Shown: positions 1 through 7,021 of the stretch, in pieces
Numbering within the stretch: position 1 is the stretch's first letter
Layout: every line of letters begins with the position of its first letter
Assembly: GCA_934718145.1 (NCBI GenBank)
Contig: CAKUZC010000025.1
Span: forward strand, 1 to 10,451
Source: an uncultured Eubacteriales bacterium
GTDB lineage: Bacteria; Bacillota; Clostridia; Oscillospirales; Acutalibacteraceae
Length of the DNA stretch: 10,451 nucleotides
Reading direction: 5' to 3'
Notes under the pieces: generated by a model
What the model saw: only the letters and a program-made list of their open reading frames with translations
Database searches by the model: none
What the model was told of the DNA's origin: nothing
Position numbers and translations under genes: made by a program

Positions 1-2
1 GT

Positions 3-1142
3 ACAGTCTGTTATAATACCTTTAATGGTGTATTTCTTACCGTCAACAGAAGTTAAATCTTCATCTAAAGCTCCATCTTTCTTTAATTTAACGGTAGGCT
101 TGGAATGGTTGTACGCATCTGCAACAGATACGATAAAAGTGTAGTCAATCCCATATTCAGCTTCTGTTTGAGTTCCTATATCGTTACCACTTTCGTCCAA
201 GCAGCTAACACCTTGTGTTGTTCTGAAATTTATTTTGCATTTGTTTTTTTGAGTGTTGGCATATGAAATAGTATGATTTTCACTTACACTTTTTAGAGTG
301 TATATTCCATTTACCGGCTGTAAAACACTTGTTTTAGAATTTGTAGAATCACCTTTTTCTGTAACTGTATCATATATTTGTAAATTTGAAATATCTGTAC
401 CGTCCTCTGCCTTTATTCTGAATCCATAGTCGTTTCCATAAGATACATCAACAGTTTTATTACCTATTTCTTCAAGAGTGTATTGATCGATAAATTTTAT
501 TTTACCTTCTGAATTATCGTCTTGCTTAAACGATACTGTATAAGTATCTGGAATTATACCTGAAACAATCAGTACAGCTGATTTGGTCACTTTATACTCA
601 TAGATTTTATCTTTATTTTCATCATTTTCATCACTTTTATAGGTATTTATCTCATCTACGTTACCGCTACTGTCTTGAGCATATACTTTCAAACCTGATC
701 CCGTATAGTGATCACTTATTTTAGTTTTGAAATAAATGGTATCACCGTATTTGAAGTCTTTTTTGTTATCAAAATATTCTTTTTCATTAAGTGAATTGTT
801 ACTCTTTTCGCACAGTACGAACTTAACATAATCATAGTTAGTTGGAGTTACGGTGTACGTCAACGCTACTACGTTAGTTACTGTAACTGTAGTATCTTCT
901 TCAAGTTTAAACTTATAAATTCCTGAACTGTCAGGTTTTATTTCCTTTCCGCTAATTGAATTAGCACTACGATAGGTCACACTCATTCCTTTAGAATCAT
1001 AACCTTCATTAACATTTACCCTAAAAGATACATTACTATAAATATTAGAACTTGTACCCTCAGTAGTAAGGTCAATATCATTTTCGCTATTAGCAAGTTT
1101 GTATGACACACCTTCACATTTTTCAAACATTACTTTACATTT
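3..1142 (-). repeat. C-terminal array of at least four 90-105-residue repeats
   Basis: Units start near residues 1864 (CKVMFEKCEGVSY), 1957 (TYTVTPTNYDY), 2062 (TYTVSFKQDD) and 2164 (CKINFRTTQGVSC). They have the same strand-YG-strand-closing pattern as the N-terminal array. For example, the junction SGIIPDTYTV here matches NGVVPDTFV at residue 158-164. Units 1864 and 2164 are most alike in their first strands (CK.(M/N)F....GVS). The last visible unit ends at the left edge with YTIKGIITDC, so more units probably follow. Confidence 0.75.
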
Positions 1143-4100
1143 TTGCATAGGGCTTGATGCTTCAAATTTAATATTTTTTAATTTAAGGTTTTCAAATTTA
1201 AATGTTATGGTTTTGTCATCTTTTTTCTTGAGGTGTAAATTAAATGTTTCAATACTAGAGTTCAAATTTTTTTGTTGAAATTTAAGTTCTTTAAGTTTTT
1301 TTTCTAAATTTTTCAATTCCTCTTCTAATTTTTCTTTCTTTTGTTCGTCTGTTTCTTTTTCCTTTTCATCTTTTTTATTTTTTATTTCATTATCAATTTC
1401 ATCAATCCTAGCTTTTAGCTTACTTTCTAATGACTCACTTAAACTACTTAAAGGAATTTCATTATCGTCAGATTTTAAATTTTCAAAAATATTATTATTT
1501 GTATTGTCTATAGTTATGCTGCAGTCTGCACAGCTAATGGTAATTTTATCTAGATAATTTTCGTATTTGTATTTATATTTTACTGCATCCATAGGTGCTG
1601 CATCAAATGTAAAATTTTTACCATAGAGTTTGGAGTTATTAGAGTCATTGGTATATTTAACGCCTCCATTATTTACCTGAATAATCGAATACCTTTCATA
1701 ATCTTCGCTACTTCCTAGTGTTGGATATATAGTTACCGAATTTCCTTCTGTTTTTGAATTATTGGTTATTGAATAGCAGAAACGATAACAATTATCATCT
1801 TCGTTGTAATCTATGGTCTCTAAGATAATATTAGTCTTTTCGGACGAATTTCCGTCTTCCTTTTTACTTATTAACTGTTTGTTTACATCATTATTTCCGT
1901 ACTTTTTTAATGAGTAAGTTGTTTTAGGGTATGAGGTATATATATATATATTGTTATCTTTGCCCAATTTAAGGGTGTTGTTTTCTCCGTTTTTATTTTT
2001 TCCGTTTTCTATTGAAGGAAGTTTATATTCTTTCCCACCGAGTTTATAATTATAAGACCACGTTACTCCATCAAGATTGATACTATCATTTCCTTCAATA
2101 TATTTTGGAGTTTCAAAATTAACATCAATATCTGTAATCGGATTCAATACAGGTTCAACATACATATTTTCAAAGAATTTAAATGCAAGAACACTATTCC
2201 TATAATCTTCTCCAGTTTTATCTGAATAAGTATAAGAAATTGTTATATCAAATCCATACCTATAGTCTCTATTGTTAGGTACTATGTCAACAGAATTTAT
2301 TTTGAAATTACCTAGTACATCTTTAGATGCGCAAAAAGTGCTAGATTCAGGATCCGCTGAAGGTGTGTACTTATCAGCCAAACATATATTAAAACTACTT
2401 CCGGCACTTAATTCTTCTTCTGCTTCATTTCCTTTATTGTACGTTATTTTAAGTTTATCTTTAGAAATTCTTCCTAAAATGTTACTTTCCTTAATTTCAC
2501 TTAAGTCCATATCAATACTCATTTTAAGAGTTCCTTCAAAATAGTCAGTAACACTACGATTATCCATTGTTGGGTTTATTTTATGAGTAAAGTATCGTTT
2601 ACTAGCAGGAAGTGTATTTTCTGGGGCGGAACTAAAACTTTTTAAATATTTATCGAGATAGGGGTTAATTTCTTTATCATTTTCGACGTCAACGGTTTCA
2701 GGAGAAGTAAGAGCCTCTGATGAAGCGGTACGATTTGCTCCTATTTTTTTTATTCTGTTATTATAGCGAAACATAAGTTCATTTAATATTAACTCTTCTT
2801 CTTCCTTAATTACCCCATCCTCTTCTTTTTGATGCTTTGCATCGTCCGGGCATCTAAATATTAATTTTTTCAGAGGATTTACCATACACGTTAATTTGTC
2901 AGAAGTAAACGACGATGCAGGTTCATATTTGCTAAGAACATAAGGTTTTATATACAAATTATCAAAAAATACAAAGCTATAAATGCTTCCATCTACGGTT
3001 GCGTCTGTACCTGAATAAATGTAATTAATTTTAATAGTAACATTTAAGGTTCCGCTCTCCGTATCTTTTGTAACACTTATAGTCGGAGTAATTGACATGG
3101 AGTAATGATTAAAATCTTCGGACAGTGTTTCATTTTTTAGATTTTTTTCTGATTTCGCTAAATCAAATTCTATTTCTTTTCCGTCTTCCAACTCCGTTTC
3201 TTTTTTTTCTTTGTCGAGGTAACATAATTTGAGACTTTTGTATTTGTCTGAAACTATCCTATTAAAGAGATCTTTATCCTTATTACTAGCCTTTATATTG
3301 GCAGTTATAGTGGTGCATCCCTCAAAATATCTTATAAGTTTATCTTTGCTATCTTTAGCAGAAGTATAATGTCGGAAATACTCCTCATTTGACATAGATA
3401 ATTTTTTTATTTTGTCAGGAGCAATTGTATCTTCTTTCGCATTTTTTTTGTCAAGCACAATTGTTTCTTCTTTCGCATCTGGTTTTTCTGCAGTTTCGCT
3501 TGTGTTTCCTTCTTTTTGGATTACATTTTTATAACTAAATTCATAATCCTGGTGTTCAAAATAGTGTTCTTCATCAGAACGGTCAGGAATTTTAAATGCT
3601 ATTTCATTGCATGGATTTATTTCGAGTAGCTGTTTACCATCATCTATGTGATCATCCTTGTCATCAATATTCAGGGTTATTTTTAATTTCCTGGCAAGGC
3701 AAATAAAAAATAAATCCGAATCAATAAAGTCTTGGGGGTAACGATAACCTTTATACTTGTAATGTATTGTAATAGAAATTTTGTAAACACATTCTCGCAT
3801 ATCTTTACTAGTCGATTTTTGAGAATTTACTTTAGAAGCTAATCCACTATAAATATAACCTCCAGTATTACTTGCTTGACCATTAAACACATAGGACCAT
3901 TCTATTTTATTGTCCAAATTATCTAAACAATTTATATTACTATTATACTGCACATCACAACTTTGAATCTTTTTTATATCATCATAGGATGCTTTTATAC
4001 CAAAGGATATAGTGGCAGTACCTTCGTAACAGTTAGTATATCCTTTATAGCGACGATGAACAAAATAGTTTTTATTTGTGTATTCCAATTTGTTTTTGTT

Positions 4101-6728
4101 GGTTTCATTATTAGTAAAAATATCTTTGCTTATAACCTCATTTTTTGGAATTTCTTCATAGGTTACTACACTTGTGTCGTCATAACTGTTATAACTTTCA
4201 CCCTCTTTTTCAACAATGTTTTTATATTCACAACTAAGTCCATCTATATCAATTTTAGTGTCGGATGTATTATTTTCAGTTGTATTGGATACTTTTTGAT
4301 CTATTTCCAAATCGTGGAAAGGATATACTACAAATGCAGGTGTTTCTCCTTTGCTGCTAGTAGCATTATTGGATTCATCCATATTAAAAAATATGTGACG
4401 AACATATTGCTTTAATAAACCCAAATAATATCCCCGTTCTTCTTCGTCTGCTTTTTTGATAATATTGGTAATATTATCATCAAATTCTTTCGCATAATCA
4501 TTATTACCAGAAGGAAGATCTTCACTGCTTTGCACGCTTATTGCAGTGTTTTGAGAAACGCTCTTTAAAGAATACAAATTTGCATTTTCCTGCATCTGGA
4601 TAGGTTCTATCTTTTCGCCTGATTCATCGACAACAGACAATCCTTCCATATTTCTGCTTTCCACTTTAAAATTGAAGTCTGAACCGTAATCTATTTTATT
4701 TGTCGATGGAAGTTCTGTATCTTCTGTTGCAGATTTTATAGTTACTGCTTTTGAATCGGAATTCAGCTGGACATTTACAGGTCTGTGTTTTATTCCCGTT
4801 ATAGCAATTTCAATATCTTCCTGAACATTTGACAGAGTGTAATATTCTTCTCCGTCTTGAGGAGGATTCAACGTGGCTTTTCCGGATTTTAAGCTTGCTT
4901 TTATTCCTTCCGGTTCAAGAATGTACTCATCATTTACAATTTGTATTTTAAATTTGGCAGTTCCTGATTTGGTTAAAGTCATTTCTCTGTTGCTTCCGTA
5001 CATAATTCCGTACTCATTTGTGCAAATAGCTCCTGGGTTATCAAATTTTATTGTATATTCCGTGTCCTTTATGCCGCTCATTTCCACAGACGAGTCTTGT
5101 GTTACATTTTCTATTGTGTAAACATTGCCATTCTTATTTATTTTTGCCTGCTGACCGCTGCATTCAAATGTCATTTTGGCAGTACTTTTTCCTTCCACCG
5201 GAGTTACAGTGACTTTGACGGAAGTTCCATGAATTACTTGATATGCAGTTTCGTTTAGTTTTTTAACGGATTCATTTTCTTCGACTGAATAAGTTCCGTT
5301 TTCTAGAGTTTTTGGAAATTCTAATACATATGTGTTTAAATTTAAATTTTTAACTAACAGTGAAACCGGTTCTTTTACGGAATCTATACTGAATGTTCCA
5401 TCCAAAGACGGAGAAACCAAATATTTTTTTGCTTCCTCGGAATTTTTATCGGTGTCATAGTCACCATTTGTGAGTTTTTCAGTGGGAATTGCATATATTA
5501 ATGCATTGTCTATTTCTTTGGTGTATCCTTCTTTTGCTTTTATTTTAAATTTGTAAGATTCACCGTATTTTACTATTGCGCTACTAACTTTATTTTCTGA
5601 TTCATCAATTACATATGCTCCGGCATTTTCAGGCAAAAGTGAGATGTTGTAAGATGAATCTTCTTTGTTTTTTGCGGCAATTTTAATATCCTCTTTGATA
5701 TTTTTTAGGGAATAAACTTTCTCGTAAGAGCGAAGTGCGACGCCGTTTGATGTAATTTCCTTGTTATCCATAAAATTTTCTTGGTCTGTTAAATAAGTGA
5801 ACAGAAAACTGTCTCCGTAAACTGCATTTAACGAACCGGAATTTATATCTTTAAAATCCGAATTTTCATTTTCGTATTTATACTTAAAAGTTATTCCTTC
5901 TTGAGATTCAAATAAAACCGAATATTTGTTTTTAGAAATATTTTTTATGGTCAATTCATTGTCTCGGGCTTTAGCTGGTAACGTTACAGAATTTTCTTTT
6001 TGGGAATATTCCATTTCTTGTCCATCTTTTATTACTGTGAATTTTGATTGAGAATATGCTTCTTGAGTTTTTATTCCGATTTTAACACGCTTATCTGAAG
6101 GAATATTTTTTATTAAGTATGAATTATTTTCGGGTGAGTACTCTGCGTTTTCAACTTTGTTCCCTAATACTTGATAAGTGACTTCTAAAGCTTCGTTAAT
6201 TGCACAGTCATTATTTTCAAGTTTTATTGAAGTAACAAACGTATCGGGGACAACTCCGTTCACGCTAAATGATTCATCGCTGTGAACCGTATAAGGCTGC
6301 GAAACGTATGTTTGATTAGGATCGATAAGTTCGTCGTCTTTTGGATATTCTATGGTTAGTTTATTGTCTTTATCTAGTTTGTAAATTCCGAGTTTTAGCA
6401 TATCGTTTGATCCGGATGCTACCTTAACTGCTCCTACTGTTAATTTTGTATGCAATTCGGGTTTTATCTTTACTAAAAAATTTATCGAAGACCCATAATC
6501 TATTCCAACTACTGATTTACCGGAAGTACTTCCCCTAGGAGAGCCATCCACGGTATATTCGATTTTTTCTATACCTTCAGTTTTTTGAGGTAAAGTAATT
6601 TTTTTCTGTTCTAGATTAGCTGCGAAAGAGCTGTTGATGCCACAAAACATAAACAAAACCAATATGGAAAACCATATGAACGGATGTTTTGCCAATAATT
6701 TTTTTTCTGAAATTTTTATTTTTGCCAT
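3..6728 (-). CDS. Giant exported repeat protein, C-terminus beyond window (2,242 codons visible)
   Basis: The frame is open from the ATG at 6728 down to position 3, with no in-frame stop in 2,242 codons. A perfect AAGGAGG site lies nine bases before the start, and the first 36 residues form a clear signal peptide, which fixes the start. Order of parts by residue: signal peptide 1-36; seven beta-rich repeats of about 90-105 residues (about 44-733); helical charged linker 734-829; three diverged copies of a larger module (830-1061, 1062-1317, 1318-1551); a partial fourth start with a unique region (1552-1763); coiled coil 1764-1822; then at least four more of the first repeat type (1864 onward). 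It is rich in Lys, Glu, Asp, Asn and Ser, as in Gram-positive surface proteins. No catalytic motif was seen. An adhesin or surface-layer role is inferred from architecture only. A sorting signal or other anchor would be past the left edge. I do not recognise the family. Confidence 0.93.
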   Translation of the reverse strand, partial: MAKIKISEKKLLAKHPFIWFSILVLFMFCGINSSFAANLEQKKITLPQKTEGIEKIEYTVDGSPRGSTSGKSVVGIDYGSSINFLVKIKPELHTKLTVGAVKVASGSNDMLKLGIYKLDKDNKLTIEYPKDDELIDPNQTYVSQPYTVHSDESFSVNGVVPDTFVTSIKLENNDCAINEALEVTYQVLGNKVENAEYSPENNSYLIKNIPSDKRVKIGIKTQEAYSQSKFTVIKDGQEMEYSQKENSVTLPAKARDNELTIKNISKNKYSVLFESQEGITFKYKYENENSDFKDINSGSLNAVYGDSFLFTYLTDQENFMDNKEITSNGVALRSYEKVYSLKNIKEDIKIAAKNKEDSSYNISLLPENAGAYVIDESENKVSSAIVKYGESYKFKIKAKEGYTKEIDNALIYAIPTEKLTNGDYDTDKNSEEAKKYLVSPSLDGTFSIDSVKEPVSLLVKNLNLNTYVLEFPKTLENGTYSVEENESVKKLNETAYQVIHGTSVKVTVTPVEGKSTAKMTFECSGQQAKINKNGNVYTIENVTQDSSVEMSGIKDTEYTIKFDNPGAICTNEYGIMYGSNREMTLTKSGTAKFKIQIVNDEYILEPEGIKASLKSGKATLNPPQDGEEYYTLSNVQEDIEIAITGIKHRPVNVQLNSDSKAVTIKSATEDTELPSTNKIDYGSDFNFKVESRNMEGLSVVDESGEKIEPIQMQENANLYSLKSVSQNTAISVQSSEDLPSGNNDYAKEFDDNITNIIKKADEEERGYYLGLLKQYVRHIFFNMDESNNATSSKGETPAFVVYPFHDLEIDQKVSNTTENNTSDTKIDIDGLSCEYKNIVEKEGESYNSYDDTSVVTYEEIPKNEVISKDIFTNNETNKNKLEYTNKNYFVHRRYKGYTNCYEGTATISFGIKASYDDIKKIQSCDVQYNSNINCLDNLDNKIEWSYVFNGQASNTGGYIYSGLASKVNSQKSTSKDMRECVYKISITIHYKYKGYRYPQDFIDSDLFFICLARKLKITLNIDDKDDHIDDGKQLLEINPCNEIAFKIPDRSDEEHYFEHQDYEFSYKNVIQKEGNTSETAEKPDAKEETIVLDKKNAKEDTIAPDKIKKLSMSNEEYFRHYTSAKDSKDKLIRYFEGCTTITANIKASNKDKDLFNRIVSDKYKSLKLCYLDKEKKETELEDGKEIEFDLAKSEKNLKNETLSEDFNHYSMSITPTISVTKDTESGTLNVTIKINYIYSGTDATVDGSIYSFVFFDNLYIKPYVLSKYEPASSFTSDKLTCMVNPLKKLIFRCPDDAKHQKEEDGVIKEEEELILNELMFRYNNRIKKIGANRTASSEALTSPETVDVENDKEINPYLDKYLKSFSSAPENTLPASKRYFTHKINPTMDNRSVTDYFEGTLKMSIDMDLSEIKESNILGRISKDKLKITYNKGNEAEEELSAGSSFNICLADKYTPSADPESSTFCASKDVLGNFKINSVDIVPNNRDYRYGFDITISYTYSDKTGEDYRNSVLAFKFFENMYVEPVLNPITDIDVNFETPKYIEGNDSINLDGVTWSYNYKLGGKEYKLPSIENGKNKNGENNTLKLGKDNNIYIYTSYPKTTYSLKKYGNNDVNKQLISKKEDGNSSEKTNIILETIDYNEDDNCYRFCYSITNNSKTEGNSVTIYPTLGSSEDYERYSIIQVNNGGVKYTNDSNNSKLYGKNFTFDAAPMDAVKYKYKYENYLDKITISCADCSITIDNTNNNIFENLKSDDNEIPLSSLSESLESKLKARIDEIDNEIKNKKDEKEKETDEQKKEKLEEELKNLEKKLKELKFQQKNLNSSIETFNLHLKKKDDKTITFKFENLKLKNIKFEASSPMQKCKVMFEKCEGVSYKLANSENDIDLTTEGTSSNIYSNVSFRVNVNEGYDSKGMSVTYRSANSISGKEIKPDSSGIYKFKLEEDTTVTVTNVVALTYTVTPTNYDYVKFVLCEKSNNSLNEKEYFDNKKDFKYGDTIYFKTKISDHYTGSGLKVYAQDSSGNVDEINTYKSDENDENKDKIYEYKVTKSAVLIVSGIIPDTYTVSFKQDDNSEGKIKFIDQYTLEEIGNKTVDVSYGNDYGFRIKAEDGTDISNLQIYDTVTEKGDSTNSKTSVLQPVNGIYTLKSVSENHTISYANTQKNKCKINFRTTQGVSCLDESGNDIGTQTEAEYGIDYTFIVSVADAYNHSKPTVKLKKDGALDEDLTSVDGKKYTIKGIITDC
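1263..1439 (-). other. Highly charged coiled coil in the giant protein
   Basis: Residues 1764-1822 are dominated by Lys, Glu, Asp and Leu with no Pro or Gly. A heptad-like spacing of Leu and Ile is visible (LESKLKARIDEIDNEI, then LEEELKNLEKKLKELKF). This predicts a long helix that self-associates or forms a helical hairpin. It separates the central modules from the C-terminal repeat array and may act as a stalk or spacer. Confidence 0.8.
1440..2075 (-). other. Unique Asn/Ser-rich region after the third module
   Basis: Residues 1552-1763 begin with a module-like start (GVTWSYNYKL) but lack the YFxH and YFEG landmarks. The segment is rich in Asn, Ser, Lys and Tyr (for example TNDSNNSK and TIDNTNNN). 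It holds four Cys, including a CADC pair near the end. A (TA)7 dinucleotide tract at 1937-1951 encodes the IYIY stretch. No recognisable motif was seen. Confidence 0.55.
2076..2777 (-). repeat. Large module, copy C (residues 1318-1551)
   Basis: This copy begins LMFRYNNRIKKIG and then shows YFTH (His1382), DYFEGTLKMSIDMDLS (Phe1397), DITISYTYSDK and FFENMYVEP. The closing landmark FFENMYVEP matches FFDNLYIKP of copy B. After it, the chain runs into LDGVTWSYNYKL, which resembles the opening of copy A (IDGLSCEYKNI). A fourth copy therefore starts but does not continue recognisably. Confidence 0.72.
2778..3545 (-). repeat. Large module, copy B (residues 1062-1317)
   Basis: This copy begins YEFSYKNVIQKEG, which aligns directly with the start of copy A (EYKNIVEKEG). 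It then has YFRH (His1120), RYFEGCTTITANIKAS (Phe1135), VTIKINYIYSG and FFDNLYIKP. An inserted Glu/Lys-rich linker makes it about 24 residues longer than copy A. That linker includes a 12-residue tandem duplication. It ends with IFRCPDD before an acidic stretch. Confidence 0.72.
3408..3479 (-). repeat. 12-residue (36-base) tandem duplication in copy B
   Basis: Residues 1084-1095 read DAKEETIVLDKK and residues 1096-1107 read NAKEDTIAPDKI. The two halves also share most bases, including a near-identical stretch of about 20 bases beginning CAATTGT on the plus strand. This suggests a fairly recent in-frame duplication inside a flexible acidic linker. Confidence 0.85.
3546..4241 (-). repeat. Large module, copy A (residues 830-1061)
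   Basis: This copy begins GLSCEYKNIVEKEG and continues through an acidic linker. It then has the landmark YFVH (His891) followed by CYEGTATISFGIKAS (Tyr901). It closes with a beta strand ISITIHYKYKG and LFFICLARKLKI. The same landmarks in the same order recur in the two following copies. Six or seven Cys residues lie in this copy. No matching domain family is known to me. Confidence 0.7.
4242..4529 (-). other. Charged, partly helical linker in the giant protein
   Basis: Residues 734-829 separate the first repeat array from the central modules. The segment includes a probable helix with many Glu, Lys and aromatic residues (around EEERGYYLGLLKQYVRHIFF). An Asn/Ser/Thr-rich stretch follows (ATSSKGE, then TTENNTSDTK). 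The sequence TPAFVVYPFHDLE near its middle resembles the F-x-x-P-D stretches that precede the second and third large modules (AFKIPD, IFRCPD). It may therefore be the end of a further degenerate module. Confidence 0.55.
4530..6599 (-). repeat. N-terminal array of about seven diverged 90-105-residue beta-rich repeats
   Basis: Repeat units begin near residues 50, 163, 268, 360, 466, 556 and 648. Typical units start with a beta strand of the type (T/K)Y(T/S)V.F, often carry a (V/I).YG....F.(F/V) core, and end with a Y.(L/I).(N/S)(V/I)..(D/N)..I pattern. Examples are YSLKNIKEDIKI, YTLSNVQEDIEI and YSLKSVSQNTAI. Sequence identity between units is low and shows at protein level only. The pattern resembles bacterial Ig-like or divergent InlB-B-type extracellular repeats, but I cannot assign a named family. 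The first two units are the most diverged. Confidence 0.75.
6621..6728 (-). other. Signal peptide of the giant protein
   Basis: Residues 1-36 have the three classical parts. The basic N-region contains several Lys (KIKISEKKLLAK). The hydrophobic core is FIWFSILVLFMFCGI. The cleavage region is polar and ends Ser-Phe-Ala before Ala37, fitting signal peptidase I cleavage after residue 36. Cys29 is inside the core and is not followed by a lipobox pattern, so a lipoprotein is unlikely. The protein is therefore predicted to be exported by Sec. Confidence 0.9.
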
Positions 6729-6737
6729 AAATTTAGG

Positions 6738-6744
6738 CCTCCTT
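6738..6744 (-). promoter_or_regulatory. Ribosome binding site of the giant gene
   Basis: The minus strand reads AAGGAGG nine bases before the ATG at 6728. It is a full match to the Shine-Dalgarno core and confirms the start. Confidence 0.9.
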
Positions 6745-6765
6745 TTTGAGTAAAAATATAAACTT

Positions 6766-6801
6766 TATTATAATTATACCAATCATATATTTTTTTTCAA
6801 T
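6766..6801 (-). promoter_or_regulatory. Strong promoter of the giant gene
   Basis: Reading the minus strand, TTGAAA (6800-6795) is followed after 16 bases by TATAAT (6778-6773). TG sits one base before the -10 box, giving an extended -10 (TGGTATAAT). A second TATAAT (6772-6767) follows directly. A transcript start near 6766 would give a leader of about 38 bases. A-tracts lie at the -35 box and upstream of it and could act as UP elements. Confidence 0.75.
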
Positions 6802-6957
6802 ATATTTTATGGTTTTTTACATTAAAATATTTTTTTTATAATAATTTGAATTTTATATGAATATATTTTAGTTTATAAATTATCCTTCAAAAAGAAATAA
6901 CTGTATAAATATCTACTTGCTAAATAACTGTGGAAAATAGATATAGAATTTTTAGAC
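6802..6957. other. AT-rich divergent intergenic stretch
   Basis: This stretch holds no gene. It is almost entirely A and T with long T-tracts. Two short direct repeats are visible: AAATAACTGT at 6895-6904 and 6922-6931, and GTTTATAAAT at 6871-6880, with its second copy at 6991-7000 just before the peptidase gene. These could be binding sites for a regulator or chance in low-complexity DNA. Confidence 0.5.
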
Positions 6958-6986
6958 TTGAAAATTTTAATATTATAAGATAGTAT
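6958..6986 (+). promoter_or_regulatory. Probable promoter of the M14 peptidase gene
   Basis: TTGAAA (6958-6963) and TAGTAT (6981-6986) are separated by exactly 17 bases. The -10 box matches four of six consensus bases. A start near 6993 would give a leader of about 29 bases. In DNA this AT-rich, such matches are common, so confidence is moderate. Confidence 0.45.
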
Positions 6987-7009
6987 TTTTGTTTATAAAT
7001 CATATTAAT

Positions 7010-7014
7010 GGAGG
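7010..7014 (+). promoter_or_regulatory. Ribosome binding site that fixes the M14 peptidase start
   Basis: GGAGG ends seven bases before the ATG at 7022. An in-frame TTG at 6989 would place this site inside the coding region and has no Shine-Dalgarno site of its own, so 7022 is the better start. Confidence 0.88.
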
Positions 7015-7021
7015 TAATTAT

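Noticed and set aside
2272..2544. Plus-strand open frame of 90 codons, with a similar one at 4873-5121
   Set aside because: Both are antisense to the giant gene in its intact frame and lack Shine-Dalgarno sites or any recognisable motif.
3963..4415. Plus-strand open frame of 150 codons with hydrophobic stretches, resembling a membrane protein
   Set aside because: It lies fully antisense to the giant gene, has no ribosome binding site, and its Phe/Ile-rich product is simply the complement of Lys/Asn/Glu-rich coding DNA.
6802..6838. Imperfect hairpin (ATATTTTATG with CATTAAAATAT) followed by eight T, like an intrinsic terminator
   Set aside because: The stem is almost all A-T and has a mismatch. 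No plus-strand gene lies upstream to be terminated. It is better explained as low-complexity AT DNA or UP elements.
6922..6936. A 15-base exact match (AAATAACTGTGGAAA) to 9413-9427 at the malic enzyme start, and a DnaA-box-like TGTGGAAAA within it
   Set aside because: A rough estimate from base composition gives a fair chance of one such match in 10 kb. A single near-DnaA box without a cluster or dnaA/dnaN genes does not support an origin.
6989..7021. An earlier TTG start for the peptidase, adding 11 residues
   Set aside because: The GGAGG site at 7010-7014 is correctly spaced for the ATG at 7022 and would be inside the extended reading frame.
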